A DNA stretch of 64,000 nt from Acidobacteriota bacterium (GTDB lineage: Bacteria; Acidobacteriota; Terriglobia; Terriglobales; Acidobacteriaceae): NCBI GenBank assembly GCA_023441255.1, contig JAEZPW010000062.1:4935-68934 (forward strand), in the 5' to 3' direction. Both the position numbers and the translations under genes were made by a program. Positions 44,343 through 52,021 of the stretch are shown one piece after another; the stretch's first letter is position 1; the number at the start of each line of letters is the position of its first letter. The notes below the pieces were generated by a model. The model searched no databases, was not told the origin of the DNA, and was given only the letters and a program-made list of their open reading frames with translations.

Positions 44343-46697
44343 GTGCCCACGCTGATTGCAATCCTACTCTCGGTCCTCTGGACGGGTTCCGCCCAGCAAT
44401 CGCAGACCGTGCCTCGGGCGCAGACGGTCAGTCCGCACGGGACGCTGGCCCAATCCTGCGAAAACTGTCACACATTTACTACTTGGAAGCCGATCCGATC
44501 ACTGCCTGAGTTCGACCACAACAAAACGCGCTATCCGCTTCGCGGTATGCATGAGAACGTCACCTGTACCCAGTGCCACACGAAGCTTCTGTTCACGAAT
44601 GTCGGTCACACATGCGCCGACTGCCATGCCGACATTCACCGGGGACAAATGGCGGCGAACTGCCAGAGCTGTCACAGCGTGAAGGGCTGGCGCGTGTCAG
44701 TGCGCGACATCAGCCTGCACCAGAACCGCTTCCCACTTACCGGTGCACATGCCACGCTGCAATGCGAAGACTGCCATCGGCAGGCGGCTGCAGGACGATT
44801 CAAGGGACTTTCGACGGACTGCTTCTCGTGCCACGCTCAGCAGTTCAAGACCGCTAAATCGATCGACCACGTGGCCCTGGCATTCCCGCCGCAGTGCGAG
44901 TCGTGCCACACGATGGACACATGGTTCGGCGCCAAATTCGACCATGCCAAGTTCACCGGATTTGCTCTGACCGGAATGCATGCAACGCTCGACTGTCGTT
45001 CGTGCCACCTGAACGGCAATTTCAAGAACACCCAGGCGAACTGCTCCAGCTGCCACCTGAAGGATTTCAACGCGACGACAGACCCGAATCACGTGCAGGG
45101 CGGGTTCCCCCAGGATTGCGCAGTGTGCCATACGACGGCAGCGTGGCGCCCGGCGACCTTCGACCACAATAAGTTCACGAAGTTCCCGCTTACAGGTCTT
45201 CACGTGAATGTAGCGTGTGCTTCATGCCACGTGAACGGAAAATTTGCGGGCACGCCCACTGATTGCGCCTCGTGCCACATCAACGACTTCAATAACACGA
45301 CCAACCCGAACCACAAAGCTGCCGGTTTCCCGACCGCTTGTCAGACTTGCCACACGACGGCTGGATGGACTGGGGCAGCTTTCGACCACAGCAAGACCGG
45401 ATTCCCGCTAACGGGCGCGCACAAGACGATCGCTTGCACAACGTGTCACGTCAACGGCAACTACTCGAACGTCGCGACAGATTGTGCCAGCTGCCATCAG
45501 AAAGATTTCGACGCGACCACGAACCCGAACCACAAGGCCAGCGGATTCCCGACCACGTGCGCGGTCTGTCACACCACCACCGCATGGAAACCCGCCAACT
45601 TTGACCACAGCAAGACTGCATTCCCGCTAACGGGCCAGCACGTGAACGTGGCTTGCGCATCGTGCCACGTGAACGGGAAGTATGCAGGAACGCCCACGGA
45701 TTGTTCATCGTGCCACATGAACGACTTCAACGGCACGACCGACCCGAACCACAAAGCATCGGGGTTTCCGACTACATGCCAGACCTGTCATACGACGAAT
45801 GGATGGAAGCCGGCCTCGTTCGACCACAGCAAAACTGCATTTCCGCTGACGGGCATGCACGTGAACGTGGCCTGCGCGTCCTGCCATGTGAATGGAAAGT
45901 ATGCCGGGACGCCGAAAGACTGTGCATCCTGTCACATCAACGACTTTAATAAGACGACGGACCCGAACCACAAAGCCGCGGGTTTCCCGACGGATTGCAC
46001 CGTATGTCACAGCACGAAGGGATGGACGCCGGCTTCGTTCGACCACAGCAAGACTGCGTTCCCGCTCACGGGTTCGCACGTGAAAGTGGCCTGCGCAACG
46101 TGCCACGTCAATGGCAACTACAGCAACGTGAGCACGGCATGTGTCGGCTGCCACCAGAACGATTTCAACAACACGACCGACCCTAATCACGTCGCCGCCG
46201 GATTCCCGACCACCTGTGCCGTTTGCCACACGACAACTGCCTGGAAGCCGGCCACGTTCGACCACAGCAAGACTGCGTTCCCGCTCACGGGTTCGCACGT
46301 GAAAGTGGCCTGCGCAAACTGTCATGTGGGCGGGCGCTACGCCGGTACGCCGACGGACTGCTACTCGTGCCACAAGGCGGATTACACAGGGACCACGAAC
46401 CCGAATCACCAAGCCTCGGGATTTCCTACTACCTGCAACACGTGCCACAACACCACGTCGTGGGCCGGAGCGACTTTCAACCACACATGGTTCCCCATCT
46501 ACTCCGGCAACCACGCGGGTAGATGGACCACGTGTGCCGATTGCCACATAAACTCCGCGAACTACGCCGCGTTCTCCTGTATCACGTGCCACGAGCACTC
46601 GGAGGCCAATACTGTAGGCCACCACAGGGATGTGCGGAATTTCACCTACACGGCAACAAGCTGTTATGGGTGTCACCCGACAGGGAGGGGCGACTAA
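44343..46697 (+). CDS. Repeat-built multihaem c-type cytochrome with 31 CxxCH motifs
   Basis: This is a 784-residue exported cytochrome with 31 CxxCH motifs by my count. From about residue 199 it consists of seven 73-74-residue repeats, each with three haem motifs and the frame FDHSKTAFPLTGxHVxVACA, then DFNxTTDPNH and GFPTTC. Extra His residues (FDHS, GxHV, PNH) can supply distal haem ligands. The GTG start gives a hydrophobic segment LIAILLSVLWTGSA with no positive residues before it, while the untranslated codons just upstream are rich in Arg/Lys, so the true start is uncertain. Such nanowire-like cytochromes carry electrons over long distances. It lies between the first cytochrome and the outer-membrane barrel. 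Confidence 0.88.
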   Translation: MPTLIAILLSVLWTGSAQQSQTVPRAQTVSPHGTLAQSCENCHTFTTWKPIRSLPEFDHNKTRYPLRGMHENVTCTQCHTKLLFTNVGHTCADCHADIHRGQMAANCQSCHSVKGWRVSVRDISLHQNRFPLTGAHATLQCEDCHRQAAAGRFKGLSTDCFSCHAQQFKTAKSIDHVALAFPPQCESCHTMDTWFGAKFDHAKFTGFALTGMHATLDCRSCHLNGNFKNTQANCSSCHLKDFNATTDPNHVQGGFPQDCAVCHTTAAWRPATFDHNKFTKFPLTGLHVNVACASCHVNGKFAGTPTDCASCHINDFNNTTNPNHKAAGFPTACQTCHTTAGWTGAAFDHSKTGFPLTGAHKTIACTTCHVNGNYSNVATDCASCHQKDFDATTNPNHKASGFPTTCAVCHTTTAWKPANFDHSKTAFPLTGQHVNVACASCHVNGKYAGTPTDCSSCHMNDFNGTTDPNHKASGFPTTCQTCHTTNGWKPASFDHSKTAFPLTGMHVNVACASCHVNGKYAGTPKDCASCHINDFNKTTDPNHKAAGFPTDCTVCHSTKGWTPASFDHSKTAFPLTGSHVKVACATCHVNGNYSNVSTACVGCHQNDFNNTTDPNHVAAGFPTTCAVCHTTTAWKPATFDHSKTAFPLTGSHVKVACANCHVGGRYAGTPTDCYSCHKADYTGTTNPNHQASGFPTTCNTCHNTTSWAGATFNHTWFPIYSGNHAGRWTTCADCHINSANYAAFSCITCHEHSEANTVGHHRDVRNFTYTATSCYGCHPTGRGD
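44937..46475 (+). repeat. Seven tandem 219-222-bp coding repeats
   Basis: Unit starts (TTC/TTT of the FDH motif) fall at 44937, 45159, 45381, 45600, 45819, 46038 and 46257. The first two periods are 222 bp and the rest 219 bp. The units at 46038 and 46257 share 61 identical bases from their first base, suggesting recent duplication or gene conversion. Confidence 0.92.
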
Positions 46698-46699
46698 CG

Positions 46700-48505
46700 A
46701 TGACCCGATCTCTGGTGGCGATCCTCTTGCTGAGCGCCGTGATTGCGGCAGCAGCACAGGACACAGGTGACACCTCAGCCAGCGTACATTCCAGCTTTCG
46801 GGTGAAATACGTCGCGAGCGACGTTGTCTATCTCGAGGCCGGACGCAACGCGGGCTTGGCCGAAGGGTCCGCACTTGTGATCAAGGGTGCGCTGCCCGCT
46901 GATGCAAAGACCCAGAGCAGCGACGGCGCGGACGCTTTCGTTGTCGTCGCTCAACTGAAGGTCGTAACTGTCGCGGAGACTTCCGCAGTGTGTGAAGTGC
47001 TTTCGTCGACACGACCGATCGTAGCCGGCGACATTGCCTCGCTCACCGCCGAGGAGGTCACCAAGCTGATTGAGAAGAATGTCCTCAGCAATACACGGCG
47101 GTATCCGGCAGTTGTGAGCTTCACTGAAGGTGATCCGCTGGATGAAGATGTTCGCGACTTCGTGCCGCGGCCGCCCCTGCCCGAAGTCAACCGCGCCAGC
47201 GGACGTATCGGTTTCGATTACAGCGGTACGAGCAACCTTGGCCAGTTCGGCTCGTCAACACACCAACTTGGTCTCGTCCTGCGTGCTGAAATCACCCGAA
47301 TAAACGGCACATACTGGAACCTGAGCGGGCACTGGCGAGGCAGCCTGCGTGCCAGTTCGGCGGAATCACAGACGCTGCAGGACCTGATGAACCGCACTTA
47401 CCATCTCAGCTTCACGTATTCCAACCCGAAGTCGAAGTGGGTGGCCGGATTCGGTCGCATGTATCTACCCTGGGCCGCTTCGCTGGAAACAATCGACGGT
47501 GGCTACGTCGGGCGAAAAGTGTCCAAGCGAGCGACAGCCGGCATCTTCGCAGGCTCGACGCCGGACCCAACGTCATGGAGTTACGACCCCAATCGCCGCA
47601 TCGCGGGCAGCTTCGTCAACTTCGATGGCGGGTCGTTCGACCATGTGAAATACAGCAGCACCGTGGGCTTTGGCGTCAGTATGACGCGGTTTCAGATCGA
47701 CCGTCCTTTCTTCTTTGCCGATAACACGATCTCGTACAAGCGAGACTTCACGCTCTTCCACTCGTTCCAGATCGACCGTCCCAAGACGGACCCGTCCCAG
47801 GCCGCGGTCGGCGCAGGCCTGAGCCGCAGCTTCCTGAGCATGCGCTTCCAGGTGCATCCGCGCGTCTCGCTCGACCTGAATCACAGCTACTTCAGGGACG
47901 TGCCCACATTCGACCCGCAACTCGTCGGTACCGGACTGCTGGACAAGTACCTGTTTCAGGGGATCAGCGGGGGCGTTCGAGTGCAACTGCCGCGTCGTGT
48001 GACGTTCTACAACAACCTTGGCCGCAGCAGCACTAATCGCGATACGCGAAGTTCGTGGAACACGATGTATGGGGTGACCGTTGGCCGCATCTGGCGTACC
48101 GGGGTCGACGCCGACGTTCGTTACTCGCGCTTTAACAGTTCGTTTACGACGGGCTCCTACCGTTCGCTCTCGCTCTCGCGAAATTTCGGAGACGGTCTGC
48201 GCGCGGAAGCCCAGTTTGGCAAACAGTCGTTCATCTCATCGCTTTCCCGCGACAATGGCTCGCATTTCATCAACATGCGTGCGGACGTCAATCTGCGCGC
48301 GCACTACTTCTTCGAATCCGGCTTCACCATCCAGCGCGGCCGCGTTCAGAGCTACAACCAGTGGTATACGACTTTTGGGTACCGGTTCGACAATCGTTCG
48401 CACAGAAAGGAGCAGGCCGCCAATGCAGCAGATTCAGCAGCGCAGGGTGCTGCGGCTATCGCCAATGCAAACGCTGCGCCGCAGCGGACGGCCGCAAGCA
48501 ACTGA
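46700..48505 (+). CDS. Outer-membrane beta-barrel protein of the cytochrome operon
   Basis: This is a 601-residue protein. The ATG has GGGAGGGG about ten bases upstream and begins a signal peptide (MTRSLVAILLLSAVIAAAAQ). Residues about 30-165 form a soluble domain of the kind seen in flagellar/secretion assembly proteins (VVYLEAGRNAGLAEGSALVI). From about residue 180 the sequence is a series of amphipathic strands with aromatic girdles (GRIGFDYSGTSNLGQFG, THQLGLVLRAEIT, YWNLSGHWRGSLR, WYTTFGYRFDNRS), consistent with about 20 or more strands. A polar Ala-rich tail of about 35 residues follows the last strand. Its place between multihaem cytochromes and a membrane cytochrome b suggests the porin part of a porin-cytochrome conduit. 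I see no direct MtrB signature. Confidence 0.75.
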   Translation: MTRSLVAILLLSAVIAAAAQDTGDTSASVHSSFRVKYVASDVVYLEAGRNAGLAEGSALVIKGALPADAKTQSSDGADAFVVVAQLKVVTVAETSAVCEVLSSTRPIVAGDIASLTAEEVTKLIEKNVLSNTRRYPAVVSFTEGDPLDEDVRDFVPRPPLPEVNRASGRIGFDYSGTSNLGQFGSSTHQLGLVLRAEITRINGTYWNLSGHWRGSLRASSAESQTLQDLMNRTYHLSFTYSNPKSKWVAGFGRMYLPWAASLETIDGGYVGRKVSKRATAGIFAGSTPDPTSWSYDPNRRIAGSFVNFDGGSFDHVKYSSTVGFGVSMTRFQIDRPFFFADNTISYKRDFTLFHSFQIDRPKTDPSQAAVGAGLSRSFLSMRFQVHPRVSLDLNHSYFRDVPTFDPQLVGTGLLDKYLFQGISGGVRVQLPRRVTFYNNLGRSSTNRDTRSSWNTMYGVTVGRIWRTGVDADVRYSRFNSSFTTGSYRSLSLSRNFGDGLRAEAQFGKQSFISSLSRDNGSHFINMRADVNLRAHYFFESGFTIQRGRVQSYNQWYTTFGYRFDNRSHRKEQAANAADSAAQGAAAIANANAAPQRTAASN

Positions 48506-48512
48506 TCGAGCC

Positions 48513-49415
48513 ATGAACACCGCGTCGGAAAGAAAATACGTCTGGAGAAATCGGCTGATCGCAGTGCTGCTGGTACTCTTCTGCCAGACGTTCGCTCATG
48601 CTGAAGACGTCACGTCTCTGCTGAACCGAACGACGCGGCAGGTCAGCAGCTTCCTGGAGCAGGTTTCTGACGTTCGTTGCACGGAGCGGGTGTCGCAGGT
48701 CAAATTCAATGCCAGGAACACACGGCCCGAAATTGAATACGACTCCACGTACGACTACCTCATTCTTCTGCAGGGTACCGGAGACGACCTCCTGCTGAAT
48801 GAGTCACGCCTCGAGGACAAGAACGACAAGCCGTCCAAACGCAATTCTCCTTTATTGATAACGAACGGCTTTTCCACGCTGTTCCTAATATTCCACCCGT
48901 ACTACCGAAACAGCTTCAGGTTTGAGGCGTTGCCTGCCGATGTCATCGGTGGAGAGCAGTTCTCGCGCCTGCGGTTTACGCACATTCCCGGTACGCGTAC
49001 TCCAGCGGCGCTCGCGGTCCGTGGGCGGGAGTATCCGCTTGAACTCGCAGGGATCGCGTGGATCGATACGGCGACAGGCATGATCGCCCGTATCGAGACG
49101 TCGCTCGCGAATGATATGCAGGATGCCGGCTTGCGCTCTCTTAAGGCGGAGGTAGACTACGCACCGATGCAACTACCCGGTTGGGACCGCGCGTACCGTT
49201 TCCCATCTGTCGCAACGGTTGAAGTCGAATCGCTCCGGCAGCACTGGCGAAACGTCCACCGCTTCACTAACTATCAGCGTTTCATGGTGGACACGCAAAC
49301 AACAATTGCTGACGCATCGGGTAACAATGCGGCCGCATTCGGGGAGGGCTCATCCTTGCCTAACAAAACTGCAACCGTGCCCGACACTGGCAAACGGTCA
49401 CACAAGAAGCCATGA
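48513..49415 (+). CDS. Exported protein of unknown function in the cytochrome operon
   Basis: This is a 300-residue protein with a signal peptide (LIAVLLVLFCQTFAHAED). The mature part begins with an amphipathic helix (LLNRTTRQVSSFLEQVSDVR) and continues as a beta-rich domain (EIEYDSTYDYLILLQGTGDD, GREYPLELAGIAWIDTATGM). It ends in a polar tail. The outline resembles the lipoprotein-localisation-type half-barrel folds, but I do not recognise the family and assign no function. It has no CxxCH motif. It starts seven bases after the barrel's stop and overlaps the next gene by ATGA. Confidence 0.75.
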   Translation: MNTASERKYVWRNRLIAVLLVLFCQTFAHAEDVTSLLNRTTRQVSSFLEQVSDVRCTERVSQVKFNARNTRPEIEYDSTYDYLILLQGTGDDLLLNESRLEDKNDKPSKRNSPLLITNGFSTLFLIFHPYYRNSFRFEALPADVIGGEQFSRLRFTHIPGTRTPAALAVRGREYPLELAGIAWIDTATGMIARIETSLANDMQDAGLRSLKAEVDYAPMQLPGWDRAYRFPSVATVEVESLRQHWRNVHRFTNYQRFMVDTQTTIADASGNNAAAFGEGSSLPNKTATVPDTGKRSHKKP

Positions 49416-50353
49416 GTGCGCCTCTCACACTGACGAACTATAGTGCGCTGGCGGTTGATCCAGAACGGGCGCATCGCCGGCGCGTGTATGTCTGCGCGGC
49501 CGTAGCAATCGCCCTGGTGCTTGCACTTGCCGCATACGGGTTTGATTACTACCTGTTAAGTGCCGCCGACCGCCCATTCTCGCCCAAGCACCACCTGCTA
49601 AAGCCGAGCGGAGTTATTGGGATCAAACTCGGCATGCTGGGGCTTGGGCTATTCCTGCTGATTTTTCTTTACGCACTGCGTAAACGGATCGGTTGGCTTG
49701 CGCGCCGCGGCAAGGCCCGCCACTGGCTCGACTTCCATGTGATCGCGGGACTCACCGCGCCGGTCATCATCGCTTTCCATGCGTCGTTCAAGTTCCAGGG
49801 CATTGCCGGCATGGCGTTCTGGATCATGTTTGCTGTCGCGGTTAGTGGCGTGGTGGGGCGCTACATTTACGCGCAGATTCCACGCTCGCTTAACTCGGCG
49901 GAGTTGTCACTGAAAGAGCTGGAGGGAATGGAAGCTGACCTCGGCCGCGAACTGGAGCACCAACATCTCGTTCCTGCTGAATATCTGGAGCCCATGATGC
50001 GGATGCCGACCGCGGCCGATGTTCGCAACATGGCGGCCTATCGGGCCATGCTGCACATGCTTGCGCTGGATGCCGCTCGCCCACTGCATATCGCGCGGCT
50101 GCGAATTCGCGTGCTCGGTTTTGGCGCCACCGTGGCGTGCCTCGGCGGGCTGCTGCGTTCATCAAATGCCGAACTTGAACGCGCTATCGCGGCGGCGCGC
50201 CGGAAGTCGGCTCTGTCGAAGCGCATCGTATTCCTGTCACGTACGCAGCAGGTCTTTCATTTATGGCACGTGGTTCACCGGCCGTTCAGTTATTCGTTTG
50301 CTGTGCTGGCGGCCATCCACATCATCGTCGTAATTTCGCTGGGGTTCCTCTGA
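49412..50353 (+). CDS. Cytochrome-b-like membrane protein
   Basis: This is a 313-residue protein with four to five predicted helices: VYVCAAVAIALVLALAAYGF near residue 25, GIKLGMLGLGLFLLIFLYAL near 70, then two helices around 100-150, and one at the C-terminus. His residues suited to haem b are placed in HWLDFHVIAGLTAPVIIAFH and near the end in FHLWHVVHRPFSYSFAVLAAIH. A soluble segment of about 120 residues (LNSAELSLKELEGMEADLGR onward) lies between. It is probably a quinol- or flavin-linked transmembrane electron carrier. Haem binding is inferred from His spacing. It is coupled to the genes on both sides. Confidence 0.7.
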   Translation: MSAPLTLTNYSALAVDPERAHRRRVYVCAAVAIALVLALAAYGFDYYLLSAADRPFSPKHHLLKPSGVIGIKLGMLGLGLFLLIFLYALRKRIGWLARRGKARHWLDFHVIAGLTAPVIIAFHASFKFQGIAGMAFWIMFAVAVSGVVGRYIYAQIPRSLNSAELSLKELEGMEADLGRELEHQHLVPAEYLEPMMRMPTAADVRNMAAYRAMLHMLALDAARPLHIARLRIRVLGFGATVACLGGLLRSSNAELERAIAAARRKSALSKRIVFLSRTQQVFHLWHVVHRPFSYSFAVLAAIHIIVVISLGFL

Positions 50354-50357
50354 TCGC

Positions 50358-51920
50358 ATGGATACGCTGCTGACATTCCTGCTCGCAGGCGCCATTACGC
50401 TGTTCTTCGTGCGCGGGTACTTGAAGAAGCTGACGGCCTCGAAAGGAGGATCAGCCAAAGCGGCCAGTCCGAAGGAGCGGCGCCCGTGCCCGCGGTGCGG
50501 CCAATCCATGGAGAAGGGAACCTCGTTCTGCCCACATTGCGGCGCGGCAATGGCCATGTGGACGGTCCATCTCACTTCCGAGCAGAAGCCCGCGGCCACG
50601 CCAGCGACCGAGCCGGGCGGTAAGGCAAAGCCAGTTATTAATGCCTCGATGTGCATTGGGTGTGGCAGTTGTGTGCACGAATGTCCCGAGACCGGGACCC
50701 TGGAGCTAAGTAACGGGAAAGCAATTCTTGCCCATCCCGAACGCTGCACTGGTCATGCAAAGTGCGCCGAGGTCTGTCCTACGCAGGCGATCACGCTCTC
50801 CTTCGACGGCGTGCTGCAGACCATGCGTGTTCCGCTCGTGAAGGAAAACTTTGAAACCAATATTCCCGGTGTGTTCATCGTTGGCGAACTGTGCGGCATG
50901 GGCCTGATCAAGACGGCGATCAACGAGGGCAAACTTGTGATAGACCACCTTCGGCGCCGCACGCGTCAGGGGACTGCTGCAGCCGTCGCGGAAGAACAGG
51001 TTGTCGTCCCTGGTGGAAGTGACGCCGGGGAGTCGAATGCGTCCGACGGTAATCCCACGGCCCAGGAAGAGTTTCATGATGTCGCGATCGTGGGCTCCGG
51101 CCCCGCCGGGCTGAGCGCCTCGTTGACAGCGCACCAGTACGGGATGAAGTACGTGACACTCGAACAGGGCGAGATCGCGGCCACGATTCGGCAGTACCCA
51201 CGTCAGAAATTCCTGATGGCCGAACCGCTCGAAATCCCGCTCTACGGCGCACTTTACGTCGGCGACGGCAGCAAGGAGGCACTGCTGTCAGTGTGGGAGA
51301 CGATCATCCAAAACACCGGGGTTAAGATCCGCACGAACGAGAAGGTCGAATCCATTCACAGGATTGACGGCGGATTTTATGTAGTCACCCCGCGAGGGGG
51401 TTATAAAGCGCGCAATGTAGTGCTCGCCATGGGCAAGCGCGGCAGCCCGCGCCGACTCGCGGTTGAAGGTGAGGACCTCGCCAAAGTCTCCTACCGGCTG
51501 ATCGAAGCCGATTCCTACGAAGAGAAAGATCTGCTCGTCGTGGGTGGGGGCGATTCCGCAATCGAAGCCGCGCTGGCGCTCAGCCGGTCCGGGAAGAACC
51601 GTGTAGCCCTATGCCATCGAGGGTCGAACTTTGCGCGCGCCCGCGAACGCAACCGCGAACAGTTGGAAAGAGCTAGGGCGGAGGGCCGCATAAGGGTCCT
51701 GCTGCATACGCAGGTGCAACGGGTCGCGTCAACGTTCGTGATGCTGAAGACGCAATTGGATGCGTCCAGCGGCGACCAGTACACGTTCCTGCCCAACGAT
51801 TACACCTTCGTCCTGATCGGTGGCGAGTCGCCGGAGGACTTCCTCCGAAAAGTCGGAATAGAAATCGTGGAGAAGGCGCTGGGTCCGCAATATATCCCGG
51901 GTGAACCTGTCCCCGCGTAG
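50358..51920 (+). CDS. Membrane-anchored Fe-S flavoprotein with NAD(P)-binding domain
   Basis: This is a 520-residue protein with an unusual order of domains. There is one N-terminal helix (LLTFLLAGAITLFFVRG), then a zinc ribbon (CPRCGQ...CPHCG, about residues 44-61). Next come ferredoxin motifs CIGCGSCVHECP and CTGHAKCAEVCP (the second has His where a Cys is usual). Then comes NIPGVFIVGELCGMGLIKTA (about 168-187), which resembles the C-terminal FAD motif of thioredoxin-reductase-like enzymes. Only after it come the FAD GxGxxG motif (VAIVGSGPAGLSA, about 242) and the NAD(P) motif (LLVVGGGDSAIEAA, about 392). It may feed NAD(P)H electrons to the cytochrome b and on to the multihaem cytochromes. 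Confidence 0.8.
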   Translation: MDTLLTFLLAGAITLFFVRGYLKKLTASKGGSAKAASPKERRPCPRCGQSMEKGTSFCPHCGAAMAMWTVHLTSEQKPAATPATEPGGKAKPVINASMCIGCGSCVHECPETGTLELSNGKAILAHPERCTGHAKCAEVCPTQAITLSFDGVLQTMRVPLVKENFETNIPGVFIVGELCGMGLIKTAINEGKLVIDHLRRRTRQGTAAAVAEEQVVVPGGSDAGESNASDGNPTAQEEFHDVAIVGSGPAGLSASLTAHQYGMKYVTLEQGEIAATIRQYPRQKFLMAEPLEIPLYGALYVGDGSKEALLSVWETIIQNTGVKIRTNEKVESIHRIDGGFYVVTPRGGYKARNVVLAMGKRGSPRRLAVEGEDLAKVSYRLIEADSYEEKDLLVVGGGDSAIEAALALSRSGKNRVALCHRGSNFARARERNREQLERARAEGRIRVLLHTQVQRVASTFVMLKTQLDASSGDQYTFLPNDYTFVLIGGESPEDFLRKVGIEIVEKALGPQYIPGEPVPA

Positions 51921-52021
51921 GCTACGCCGGAACGAGTTGGCGGGCGTCGATCGTCTTTGGGGTCGTGTAAGCGCTTTGAGGTGAAAAGGCGGAGCCGCGG
52001 TTTTGAGAAACCGAAGCCGAT

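Noticed and set aside
44937..46475. Regular repeats resembling a CRISPR array or satellite
   Set aside because: The units are 219-222 bp, stay in frame, and code for haem-binding repeats without spacers.
45705..46874. 389-codon minus-strand reading frame with repeated segments
   Set aside because: Its repeats mirror the 219-bp repeats of the cytochrome on the other strand, and the protein shows no fold; it is a shadow.
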